DNA of 64,000 nucleotides from Tricholoma matsutake (lineage: Eukaryota > Basidiomycota > Agaricomycetes > Agaricales > Tricholomataceae): assembly GCA_026075535.2 (NCBI GenBank), contig AP026543.1:9238001-9302000 (forward strand), in the 5' to 3' direction. Shown piece by piece: positions 34,276-45,471 of this stretch. The translations under genes were made by a program, and so were the position numbers. A model generated the notes under the pieces. The model made no database searches. It saw only the letters and a program-made list of their open reading frames with translations, and had not been told where the DNA came from. The number at the start of each line of letters is the position of its first letter. The stretch's first letter is position 1.

Positions 34276-35728
34276 TCACCAGGGCAATGGGACTGAGAAT
34301 AAACGACTTAGTTTACGGAGGACATCAAGCAGATTTCGGTCGGCTGCGGTCAAATTCGCCTGGAAAACAATCTGATCGTCCACCGAAAGCAGCTCAGGGA
34401 ATGGCGATCCGATCCGGCGGGGGGAGAGTGCCGTTGACGAAGTAATCACGGACGAATTTCTGAGTGCAGAGCGAAGGCGCAGACAGCGAACAGTGCTGCG
34501 TGGCATTAGAAAGATTACGAAGAAAGAATAGGATAAGCGCACTCCAGCAGAATCTTGAGTGAGAACGACAGAGCCTACGAAACCTTTCGACATTTTCTTC
34601 GCGCCCTGATATTCGCCTAACTTTCAGATCAGCTTGGAGCTCGAAGAGTTTCATGGAAATACTCCTGGAATTCTTCCAGTGACGGGGGAACCAAGTCACC
34701 GTCGTTGCAGGCAATAGCGATTTGCGCGTCTCTGACGGTGTTGATAGAGGTGAGTCAACACACGAGCATTGGAAGGGCGGAGTTTTGAGCAGCTGGAACA
34801 GGCGTGGACCATCCCTAGCTGCTAAATCGGCTAAACCACTAGCAAGCCATAAGAAGGTTGCAAATGGATTGTACAGCGCAACGAAAATGGTGAACTTCAA
34901 TCGGCTGTAATCGATCAGCCCATACGACGTGGGGGTGCGGACTGGGACTGGACGAATTCGAACTCCATCGTACAAGGCGGTTAAATTACGAGCTATGTCG
35001 TCCGCAGTCGGTGCATATAAAGGACATCGAGCTGGACCTACAGTTACACCTGGTCCGCCAACTCACGAGAAACCCCAATATTGAATCTTCTCCTGTCCAT
35101 GCGCCTCAGTAATGCGCAACATGTCGCGTGCGGTTTGATCAGTATTTGTGTGCCTCAGCTCGTCTAGTTGACGTTCCGCAGCTAATTGACCAAAGATCCT
35201 CGTGCATAGGCTCGGGCAACTCCGTCTGTCGTTGCGTTCAATGACATAAGTTGTACGTTGCCCCAAAATTCTCGCTCTACTTCTGTTTCAAAGAATGACA
35301 TACGAGGGACGGAGTGCCCGACACCTAAGATCATTCAAATTAGTAATGATATATTGACGAACTGATACATGCTTATTAGGCCAAGTTTTTAGATCGAACC
35401 CTACCAGATGAAATTGTGGGCCGACAATCGCGCTCAAATGTCCTCCGACTATCATAACAGCTTCGATTCCACTTCCTCCTGGCCCACCGGGATTTATCAG
35501 GATTGGACCACGGTACCATGGTGAACTCGTTGGGAGAGATGAAGGAATACGTGTCAATGCAATGATAGCATTGGCGCCGTCCGGCTCTGAATAATTGAGA
35601 TCTAGAGGGACCTTGACATATATCAGATGAGATATTAAAAAATTCAGCAATGACTGCACCATAAGACGAGCACACTGAAAAAAATAATATAAGTGACAAG
35701 ATCTATAACTCCAACGACTATAGTACAC
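34276..35728 (-). pseudogene. TAP-like alpha/beta hydrolase (tripeptidyl aminopeptidase-like), decayed
   Basis: Recognisable pieces in family order: VPLDLNYSEPDGANAIIALTRIPSS; GPILINPGGPGGSGIE (oxyanion loop); IVGPQFHLVGFDL; then GVGHSVPRMSFFETE after a failed splice; KIQYWGFS (nucleophile Ser); LYDGVRIRPVPVRTPTSYG; VPPSLEEFQEYFHE; VGSVVLTQDSAG joined to HCSLSAPSLCTQKFVRDYF; and LSVDDQIVFQANLTAADRNLLD. Two segments are missing: about 60-70 residues after the nucleophile, and the stretch that should carry the catalytic Asp. A donor site near 35390 lacks GT and the frame shifts near the end. The start exon is not identifiable. Dead in this strain, barring assembly error. Confidence 0.78.
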
Positions 35729-36141
35729 AGTACTCCATGAGAACGCGTCAGCTTTCTGCCATGTCCGAAGACGCGAACTACCACTAAGGCTGTAAAGAAT
35801 TTCACGGGATGAGTAGCGCAGTATACGTATGGCAAAATCGTGTCCGGAGCATGAGTGATTCTAAAAAAGGGAATCGTTTCGGCTGTAAAATTCTTGCAAA
35901 ATTACTTACCAATAATCTTTTGGTCAATTATTGTAAAAAGTGTCTTTTCTTCTCACACATCCGACTTTGTCCGGATTCCGATCTCTGCCGTTTCTCTTGC
36001 TGTTCCGATGCATATTACATAATTTCCTACTGTTTTCCCCAAGTTTTCCCGACTCTTTTACTTACTGAAAACTATATACGGAGCAGAGTCGGGGACGACA
36101 CTTGCATCACGTAGTAAGTAGTACCACGAGGAATATGATCT
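35729..36141. other. Intergenic, no gene seen
   Basis: Between the hydrolase relic and the cyclin C stop codon. It may include lost 5' exons of the hydrolase and the cyclin C 3' UTR. No recognisable product. Confidence 0.4.
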
Positions 36142-37862
36142 CTACCCTGCAGCCTGTGTTCTTTCCAGTACCTTATTGATCGCCACGGGCCTCCCAGTAG
36201 CAGAGTGGGATATATCCGCAAGCCTTGCTTCTCTCATCCGCTGTAACAACACCGACAACATCGCCGGAGTCACATAACTCCCCTCACTCCACCCAGGTTC
36301 TGTAGAATCTTCCGCGACATCCATAGGGGTTGCTGCACTACTATTTCCAGCGTTCACGCTTGCGCTTCGACTGCCTGCAGTAGAACGTTTAGCAGAACTT
36401 GCGCTTGCACTCCCGGTGAGTGGGGACTGTGCCTGCTCGCGAGAGGTTTTTGGAGCGTCATCCTCCTTGTACCGATCCCAGAGCGTATACAGAGAGATGA
36501 TCTCTTGTGAAACTGTAGCAATGAGAGGAAGAGAAACATTGAGTTCGGCCAAGAAATTGATTGGGTCCTGAGGCTTCTTGGGCGGTTCAGCCGGAGTTGA
36601 GGCATGGTGCGCTTGTCGGGACGACCGGCGAGGCTGAGGTGTCGGCGCAGTCTGTTCGGGAGGCTGAGTGGATTGATGTGGCCGTTCTCCATTCTCAGAA
36701 GGTAACTGTGTGAGGATTATGTCGCGTGTAGGACGGTGGAGGATAAGCGTAAGATACAACGCGGCAATGGCAATGATGTGTGGTGGGTACAGAAGACATA
36801 ATTCGGACCTGTACGTATCATTCAAGATGAACCTGAAGGAGTCAATCAAACATAGCAATATTCATTTGATATAATGACCCTACCAGGCAGTCTGCAGCGC
36901 ACCATCTGTCAATTCCAGTTGTCCTTCTCCAGTACCCCAGTACCTTGGGCCGTCGTCACCGTTCACAACACCTACCTCATCGGCTTCACCCTCCTCCGAG
37001 CCAAACAGAGAATTATTGTCACTGATTTCTTTTTTGCAAAGTGATAGCAACGTCCGGTAAGGATGAAAGACGGTAAGATCGCATTCGAGGTCATCCATTA
37101 GGTAAAACTCCATTTCAGCGAGCTTAGTGTTGTCAGAAGGAAAATGCTTGACGTTATAGTTATCTTCTAAGCGTTCAAATCATGGCAATTGCTCTCTGCC
37201 GAATATCATGACAACTCACTGAATAACGTTCGCGATTCAGTGACGACATTTTTTATATGCACTGGGAATTCTTCTGCCTTGGCAGCGAGATAACAACATG
37301 CCGAAATTACGATGAACGGGTCCGTTTCACAATAAGAGTTTTTGAGATAAAATCGGCGAAAGAAGACTGTGGCTGTTGCGATGACTCTTTGACGTAGTTG
37401 GAGCTTTTTTCCAAGCTTAGATATGACTGGAAATAGATAAAAATCAGCAGGGTGCAACAGCGTCCAAGATGAGTTTGAGACGTTCTGGAGGCTGCAACAA
37501 CGAGTGTTGAAGTCGGGGGGAAGTTCAAGGGTTGTGTTACAAAATGGGAACAGGAAGGGAAGAAGCGAAACAAAGCATCAGCCCCTCAGACTCTTGTTGA
37601 CAGACGTATTACGACTCCTAACGTTTCTTACTCGCGTGAAAAGCTGACCTGGACGTACCATTAGCAAAATAGATGGCCAAAAAATCCAAAAGTTCGGGAT
37701 CGTCGACATATTGCAAGTCGTCCGCCCTGGCCTGCTTTAAAGTAGCGCGATCGACAATCCATCGTTTGCTACGAAAGCCATGACAAATGTCGTGAGCTTC
37801 CTGTGGGAAAGGAGACTCTCTTGATCTCACTAGTGTGAACTAGCCCAATAGTCGGTTGCCAT
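36142..37862 (-). CDS. SSN8: Cyclin C, Mediator kinase-module subunit (Srb11/Ssn8)
   Basis: Cyclin C pairs with CDK8 (Srb10/Ssn3) in the Mediator kinase module, which tunes RNA polymerase II transcription in the nucleus. The ATG at 37862 gives MATDYWASSHY joined across an intron to KRWIVDRATLKQARADDLQY, the family signature. The following exon reads VISKLGKKLQLRQRVIATAT, FFRRFYLKNSYCETDPFIV and CCYLAAKAEEFPVHIKNVV (first cyclin fold). Then come AEMEFYLMDDLECDLTVFHPYRTL and WFILNDTYRSELCLLYPPHIIAIAALYLTL (second fold). The C-terminus has an extended Ser/Pro/Ala-rich region absent from yeast. An acidic insertion (SEEGEADEVGVVNGDDG) sits between the folds. All joins keep frame. It is divergently transcribed from the malate dehydrogenase gene, 177 bp away. 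Confidence 0.93.
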
Positions 37863-38039
37863 CGAATTGCGTCGTGGCCCTGTTGATTCTAAATGAACTG
37901 CAGGCTGCAGGCGTCCGAAAGTCCTTGAAGGGTTCCGGAATGAACCGAAATTACGGCTTCTCACGGATGTATTGCAAGAATTTTCAACCAGGTTTTCTCG
38001 CACTTTGCACTCAACCCTAACCACCTATTGTTATTAGAC
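37863..38039. promoter_or_regulatory. Divergent promoter of cyclin C and malate dehydrogenase
   Basis: Only 177 bp separate the two start codons, which face away from each other, so both promoters must lie here or inside transcribed sequence. No clear TATA box was seen; a ccaccta stretch lies just before the dehydrogenase ATG. Confidence 0.55.
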
Positions 38040-39310
38040 ATGTTAGCTCGCTCCGCAATCCGTGCTCTGGCAGCCCCTTCTCGGCTTTTTTCCTCATCTG
38101 CATCTCGCCAGACGAAGGTCGCAGTTCTCGGAGCTGGTGGAGGAATTGGCCAACCTCTGTCATTGCTACTCAAGAGTGATCCATTGGTCACTTCGCTGAA
38201 CTTGTACGATATTCGTGGTGCCCCGGGAGTTGCTGCCGATGTCAGCCATGTTGACACAGCAAGCGAAGTTATTACCATGTTTCTTTAGGAATTACACGTA
38301 TTGAGTAATTTCAATAGGTCCACGGCTATGCTGCCGATCAACTTGACCAGGCTCTTGACGGCGTAAAGGTTGTCGTTATCCCCGCTGGTGTTCCAAGAAA
38401 GGTTCGCATATATTATATCACTATTCCGCTTCCGAGTTTGACTGGTTTGATTCTTAGCCTGGAGTAAGTATGGAATGTTCTGTATACCCACATTAGTCTT
38501 CTAAACTATCACTCAGATGACCCGTGATGACCTGTTTAATGTGGGTTCTGGCCAATATCTCTGCATGTTCTTCATCAATTTCCATCTAGACCAACGCCTC
38601 AATTGTCCGTGACCTTGCCACTGCAGTTGCACGCGTGTCACCTCAAGCCCACATCCTTGTCATCTCCAACCCGGTCAACTCCACCGTGCCCATTGTAGCT
38701 GCAACTCTCGAGAACGCCGGCGTGCTAGACCCCGCTCACCTGTTCGGTGTCACGACACTGGACGTTGTTCGTGCAGCACGCTTTACGGCTGGTATCGTCG
38801 GCGCACATCCTTCTGAGACCCCTGTAACAGTCATTGGTGGACACAGCGGTCCTACTATCGTTCCCCTCCTGTCACAATCATCTCGTGGACGGACGATTTC
38901 CGGGGATGCATACGACAAGCTTGTGTATCGCATCCAGTTTGGGGGTGACGAAGTTGTAAAGGCCAAGGACGGTGCTGGAAGCGCAACCCTGTCTATGGCT
39001 TACGCAGGTGCCAAGTTTACAAACACCTTGTTGCGGGGACTGAATGGCGAGAAGGGGGTTGTCACACCTACCTTTGTGAAGAGCCCTCTGTTCGCTGACC
39101 AAGGCATCGACTTCTTCGCATCCAATGTCGAACTTGGCGTAAGTCATCTTTAACTTGAGTGAATTTAATTTGTTTATTCTTTCGTAGGTCAACGGTGTTG
39201 AGAAGATTCACCCTATCGGTCCCCTCTCGGCTGAGGAGAAAAAGCTGCTTGACGCATGCTTGCCGGAGCTCAAGAAGAACATAGAAAAGGGCAAGGCCTT
39301 TGTCGCCTAG
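38040..39310 (+). CDS. MDH1: Malate dehydrogenase, mitochondrial
   Basis: NAD-dependent malate to oxaloacetate step of the TCA cycle. About 337 residues in six exons: 38040-38267, 38318-38401, 38458-38463, 38517-38540, 38590-39138, 39188-39310. The first 23 residues ([20 protein letters not shown]...) are Arg/Ser-rich without acids, a mitochondrial presequence. [18 protein letters not shown] is the dinucleotide-binding loop, VPRKPGMTRDD the substrate-Arg region, [11 protein letters not shown] and LDVVRAARF follow, and [12 protein letters not shown] has the catalytic His. The third exon is only 6 nt (CCTGGA, Pro-Gly) yet is needed for the invariant RKPGMTR motif; the next exon is 24 nt. Length and motifs are normal for the mitochondrial enzyme. 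Convergent with the copper ATPase gene. Confidence 0.95.
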
Positions 39311-39605
39311 ATAGCTTACTCTACATATTCCCAATACATGCCCATTTCGCTAGCTGTTGACATTTTTAGAGCGATATCGACTTGCGTCATACTCGGGTCG
39401 ATCTGCATGTCGCCGCTGACATTCTAGACTCCACTTGTTCTGTAAACGGCACTCAAGCGCCGAATGTGAGCCCAAAGTATGTGTACGATACTATTGACAC
39501 TAAAACTACACACGCATCAAAATTCGACAGATTCACGCTATTTTCTCCTTTCTCTTTGTATCGACGAAGATAACCTGGAACACGAGCTCAGCATATTCAC
39601 GCTCC

Positions 39606-42600
39606 TTACAGGGACACCTTTGGTTCCTTGTACAATTTGAGGAGGAGAGAACTGCAAACGACTGACACCGATCTAGAATGATCTTTTGTCGGTGATTACA
39701 GTGAATGAAGCTTATAATATTACTCACGAGAGCGCCATAGCAAGCGATGCCCAGACGGGCGCTAAGCGAATACGACCCGCTGGATAGATAACACCTGCCG
39801 CAATGGGCAGGGCAACAACATTATACATGGTGGCGCATAGCTTGGTTTACATCAAACGTAAGAGTTTTCCCAAGTCAGTGACCAGGACTCACGAAGTTAA
39901 GTTTCACCCGATTGAACACTTTTCGTGATAAATCACTCAAAGTAAGAAGACATCTAAGATTAGAGGATAAGAGTATGAAGGACGCGCTTGATATCGCAAC
40001 GTCGCCTGTGAAGACATGCTAAGTATATACTAGTAATTCCAAGCCGAAGACATGTACTTACTGCCCGATCCAATTGCGATCCCAATGTCTGCAGCAGTCA
40101 ACGCCTGATGTGTTCAATTGGGAGTGTTTCGGATTATATACAATGAACACTCACTGGGGCATCATTTATGCCATCGCCGACCATAGCTACTATGCATCGT
40201 TTGTTCATTGTTCGCTTTGCAAACATTGACCTCCGCCTTCGTTTTGCGCCGACTTGCTGAAGCCACTGGATCTTTTGCGCCTAAATTGATAAATGAGTAA
40301 ATTGACGTCCAAGAGTCATCAAATTGGTACTCAATACCTTCTCATGTGGCAGGACACCACCGATGACATTTGTCATCGGGATGCCAACTGCCTGCGCGAC
40401 GGCCCGGGCTGTGACAGCGTTGTCGCCAGAGATCATCCAAGTACCAATTCCTTGATGTTGCAGAGAAGATACCACATATTGTGCTTCGGGTCTCAAACGA
40501 TCAGCGACTGCGAAGATAGCTGCTAGAACAAAAGACTCTTCGTGGTCCCCAGATTCATCACGTATTCCGAGCAAAATGACGCTCTTCGCCTCAGACTTCC
40601 ACTTCTCTAATTGCCGCTTTACCGTATCATCCAGCACGGTCCCATGCTCAACAAACCAAGACTCATTGCCAATGATCGCTGAGCAGTGGATATGCTCGAA
40701 GTGAGCTTCCAATCCCCTTCCTGCCGTTTCCTCCAGCATCGAGCTATTCAAAGGCGAAGCATTTCGAGCTCCACAGAAAGATCGAATTGCTGTTCCCAAT
40801 GGATGCGATGACGCAGACTCTAGCTCTGCGGCGATTCCAAGGAGTACCGTGGGTTCCCACCGGCTGCTTGTATCGAATATCTCGAAATCAGATACAGTGG
40901 CATCCCCTCCTTCAGTCAGTGTTCCCGTCTTATCAAATACTACAATGTCGACTTGGGCCATCCCTTGGAACGCCTCTCCGCCACCTCGAGCCAAGATCCC
41001 GAATTTAGCTGCGAGTCCGCTTCCGACGAGTAATGCTGTCGGAGCCGCTAGACCAATACCGCAAGGACAAGCAACAACAAAGACAGCAATTGCGAACTCT
41101 AATGACCATACCGCTATGAATAGGACATTTAGTTTTTGTATGATATTTCTTGGACGAATTCCCCGACTTACCCCAGCCACCAATCGAAATATCTAAAAAG
41201 TCACGAGGAAGGGCGCCACTCGACCCTAGACTGAGCCATATCACCCAGGTGATGATGGCCAGTAGGGTGACGACTGGCACAAAATAACCTATGAGGAGAT
41301 CAGCAACACGTTCTATGGGCGCACGTCGCGTTTGTCCTTCCCGGACGACTTCCACAATGTGATCGAGCCTACATGATCGGGAAAGGATTTTAAATGCTCC
41401 CGGCACATGTTCAGCATGAAGAAACTCACATAGTTGTTCCTCCAATAGATTCAACCCTCGCATCTATCATTCCCCCCTTGTTTACGGTGCCCAGGAATAT
41501 CTTGTCTCCTAGGGTTTTCTTGATTAGTCTCGATTCTCCTGTCAATGAACTCTCATCGAAGGCGCTGTCTATGCTCGAAATGATGGTTGCATCTGCAGGA
41601 GGCGTGGCACCACACTGTATCCGAACGATGTCGCCAATATCAAGAAGACTGGCCGCGATCTTCTCGACTTTGAAGCAGGGGTTGGTTGAAAGGGCCCCTC
41701 CTGCTGAGTCGATGTCACCCTTTTCAAGATCATCAGTGTCAGAGTATTTTGATGTAACAGTATTATCGAATGATTCAATAGGGCTGAGGAGGAGGGCTTC
41801 AGTAGGACGAAGCAAGGCAAGTGCGGATATGGCATCAGCAGTGCGCGCTTTGCTATATGCTTCCAGATAACGACCTGTGGGATCGGGCACATGAGTTAGA
41901 TGTCCTTACATGAGTGATAACTAAACTCCCCTGCAAGCAAAAACATTGTTAAGAAGACAACCGAGTCGAAATACGTGGTGATGTCACCCATTCCAGACGG
42001 AGACGCCGGCTGAGCTGCCGCGAGGCCTAGGAGGCCAACAGAGGAAAAATAACCTACAGATACACCAGCGGAAACCTGATAATTTTCATTAACACAATTG
42101 GCACAATGCTTTTCATCTTGAATTCTGAAACTCGTACCAATAGGTTCATGCTGCCGTATCGAATGAAGCGCTTGTAGACAGGAGAGGTGCTGCCTCTCCT
42201 CCATAAAGCTCGAATCTCTTTGATGCTCTTCCGATGGAAAATGCCAGCGCTATAGAATTGGACAGGCGACGCTAGAAATAAGAGGGCCCACTGGCTTCGG
42301 GATACGTTTCCAATCCACATCGGCTTCATCAACAAGGCTCTTGTACGGTTTCCATCCTTAACCAGACTCATGAAGACAACACCGATGACAAAGGTTGGTA
42401 TACTGATAACAACAGCAAGAGTCAGTCGGCGAAGAAGGGCGCTGCGTTCATTAGCTTGCATTGACCGAGCACGGTCTTCAAGAGAGGGAGGACAGTCAAT
42501 AGAAACATGAAAGGGTGGTGATTTGGCAGAAGCAATGGTAGAGATAATCTTTCGGATTGTGAGTGATGGCGAAGATGGTTGATACGAGAGTTCCAATGTA

Positions 42601-43558
42601 TGATCTGTACATGCAGTGACTGGCTTGATGATGTTGATCTGGGGACTAAGAGATTCAATTGCAGCCATAATTTTCTCGGGACAGCGTCTGAGAATGAGGA
42701 TGGAATACGTTCCAGACAGCAAAGCGTCGAAAACTTACTGAGAAAACATGCCATCAATACGAAGAGTAAGTGTCCGGAGTTGGGTCGAACCACAATCCAG
42801 GGCAGTGAGCGACTCAGAGCTCGTCATTTCTGCTTCGAATCCGCAATCCTCTATCGTCTTCACAATCTCGTCCACCATCCCTTTGTCTTCGACGATGACG
42901 ATAGCAGAATTGCTTAAAAGGCTGACGGTCACATCGGAGACCCCCCTGAGGTCAGAGACCATCTTGGTTATGGTCATAGAACAAGAGGAGCACGACATGC
43001 CCCCAACAGAAAGTACCACGCGGAAAGGACCTTCATTGTGTCTCTCATGTGGGAAAGCGACTGGAGCTATGTGATTTAACTGCACGAGGCTCTCCGATGC
43101 CATACTGAGGCGAGACACTTGTGCGCTGATTCCAGAAATTCTCTGATTAGGGGAAACGGGAAGCTCTCCCTCTCGACAGAGTGAGCAATGCGTAACATGT
43201 TCTCTCTGTCTGTCAGCGTTCGCCACCGTTTCAGAAATACCATTGAAAGAACGACCTGAGGAGAGGCTCGTCCAGATGTCAAAGCCAACATCCTCCAACG
43301 TAGATTGGACGATGGCTGGGGAGAGGTCTCTGGGATAATGGACAGTAACTGCCTGAGATACAATGGACACCTGAACACAGGTCGGAGGAGGTGACAAGGC
43401 TGAAAGAGCCTCCTCGATGGTGTGAACACAACTAGACAGTGAATGAGAGACGGCCAACATTATAGTGACAAATGTTCGCATTACCTGCTGCAATGAAGGT
43501 TGGAAATTCGGATTGTGTTGATAAGGATAGTCTGGTCGTCGTGAGCTGGCTGGTCCAT
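39606..43558 (-). CDS. CCC2: Copper-transporting P1B-type ATPase (Ccc2-like)
   Basis: Pumps Cu(I) into the late secretory pathway for multicopper oxidases. Start at 43558: MDQPAHDDQTILINTIRISN, then across an intron LHCSSCVHTIEEAL (first metal-binding domain, CxxC). A second HMA domain has GGMSCSSCSMTI. The third reads GMFSQRCPEKIM, with Ser where the first Cys is expected. Downstream: membrane helices (42054-42480), LDIGDIVRIQCGATPPAD and SLTGES (actuator), VVACPCGIGLAAPTAL (CPC transport site), DKTGTLTEGG (phosphorylated Asp), SSHPLGTAI (HP motif), MISGDNAVTARAVA and, after an intron, MVGDGINDAPALTAADIGIAIGSG. The last membrane pair is followed by LLLKLYKEPKVSL and a stop at 39606. All key residues except that one Cys are present. 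Convergent with MDH1, 295 bp apart. Confidence 0.93.
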
Positions 43559-44091
43559 TTCTGGGAGCCTGAGGCAGGTCTATGCTGAACATAATACATT
43601 GACGATGGTAAGACGACCGACAGGATATACTGTGGCTTTACGGGAAATATCGGCCTCCCGCAGGCCATTTTCAAGCCATTTTTCGCTAACAGGAAGATTA
43701 GAATTTTCGAAGTCAGCCACGGAATCTGTAGGGCACAAGCATCATGGAAGGCAGTACAAAAGTTTAAAGCGCATATGGATGATACACTGCGCAAAAACGA
43801 GACAAAACGACGTTTGGGCATTTCTTCGGGTATGTGAAGAATTGGTGAAGAACCGGTAAGTACCACCAACTTGGCCTAGCTTGCAAGATATTCAATAATG
43901 GCGTCCCTTACATCTCCCATTAGACGGCTAGAACCCATCTGCATAAGAAGCTATGTTATTCTCGTGACAGCCTTACCAGGCAGCTTGGACTGACCAATCC
44001 ACAACTGTGACATTTGAATTTTGGCCAATTGAGTCTTCGACAAAATACTGGCACATCGGGAAGTTGGAACAACAGGTTTTCAGAGAACAAT
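43559..44091. other. Upstream of the copper ATPase, no gene seen
   Basis: About 530 bp between the ATPase start and a MITE, presumably including the ATPase promoter and 5' UTR. An open stretch at 43599-43859 (+) has no recognisable domain. Confidence 0.45.
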
Positions 44092-44308
44092 AGTAGCGGT
44101 CAAAGTGGGGCAATTATTTGCATGATTAATAGTGCGATTATTGACGATTATCGAGGGCGATTATCGAGGGTGATTACGGGGCGATTACGGGACACGATTA
44201 TTTTGACAGATCTTCTGCGTGATGTAAGCAAAAATAATGTAAGCACGTCAAATAATTGCCTTCGATAATCGTGCAAATAATCGTCGAATCGCTACTTTGA
44301 CCGCCACT
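44092..44308. mobile_element. Short MITE, 217 bp
   Basis: Ends agt(a/g)gcggtcaaagt in inverted orientation, with internal runs of cgattat/ataatcg on both strands. Flanked by TA (or AAT) on both sides. A related copy starts at 63701 at the window edge, and a third partial end (gcggtcagagtaggcaatt) follows directly at about 44315. Non-coding. Confidence 0.75.
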
Positions 44309-44401
44309 AATAGGGGCGGTCAGAGTAGGCAATTCTGAGGTGATTCTGATGTCGATTCGAGATACAGCGAGAATCGTGGGAGAATCCAAAAAATCTGTGT
44401 T

Positions 44402-45374
44402 CCAGAAAGTCCGTCCGACTGGCTGACTTTGCACAGCCACTCCTCTCCTTTTCCACTTCCACGCATTGCCAGCCACAGCTACGGCGGTAAGTACAATTTC
44501 TGAGGACATCTGTGTCTCAGATTCCGCCGGGCGTCCGACTGTCCAGCTGTCCGGTTACCAAACTATCACTCAATGTATATGCACGTCGCTCGCAGGCATA
44601 TTATTATCTACATTTTCAAGCTACCAAAAGACAACAAGACCAAGAGAATAGGTAAAGAAGTGAGTGGAGCCAAGCAAGTTAGGACCACCCAGTGCGTCCT
44701 GGACCATATGTCAGCGAAATTGTTGTTGATCTGGAACTGGGTACCGAATTTGATGTGCTACACTGAGCCCCACTCGAGGTTGGTGTCGATGAGGATGATC
44801 CAGGCACAACGCATGAACTTGAAGGTCCTTCAAGGGCGGGGTAGACTGCTTGATAGCATTGACTGCATATTAGCTTTGTAGTATAAAAATGAAATCCGAA
44901 GCACGCACCTGGAGATCCTCATTTTCTGGCCCAGCCTCCACCAGTTCTTCACCCTGCTGAACCCGCCATCATGCCCACAAGAATGTCGTTGACAACCTCA
45001 CCATTGGCCCTAGTCGGGTCGTTGCGACATGGATCCTAGCCCAAATTCGCCTTGGGGCCAAGGGGTACATCAATGAGGGTGTACCGGCATCGAAGTTTTC
45101 CGTTCGTGTTCGTCACGGTCGTCACGGTCGTCGTGGCGATGGGCATAAGTTCCTGTTGACAAGTGGCCTCATTCATGGTGGGAACAGAGAATGAGGTATC
45201 TAAAGGTGCCCATATGTCAGTTTTACACAGGGCGGGAGCCTAGAAATGCTACTCACCGCTGAGCCCTGTAGCTTGCAACGCATTGAAGCTTTGAAGTTGA
45301 AAACTTGAGGTGTGGCCGTGCAGCGTCAGTCGGACAGCCGGACAGCCGGTGTCCACAGTCGGACGGACTTTCTA
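44402..45374. mobile_element. Putative non-autonomous TIR element, 973 bp
   Basis: Starts cagaaagtccgtccgactg and ends with the inverted form of tagaaagtccgtccgactg, an 18-bp perfect shared core. Inner inverted motifs of ctgtccggctgtccg type lie near both ends. The (C/T)AGAAAG ends resemble hAT, but I could not find a matching 8-bp target duplication. The interior (44650-45290) has no recognised gene. Confidence 0.6.
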
Positions 45375-45471
45375 GATTTTCTGGCCGACGCCAAGTAAGT
45401 AAACGAGTAGAACGATAACTACGGAACTGACCCCTTCACTACGCCACGTGCGCACTCTTAAGTTGATATCG

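Noticed and set aside
43599..43859. Plus-strand frame upstream of CCC2
   Set aside because: It overlaps the expected ATPase promoter and 5' exon on the other strand and has no domain.
44573..45300. Possible gene between the two TIR ends at 44402 and 45374
   Set aside because: Open stretches are short, on both strands, and none shows a recognisable family or consistent splicing.
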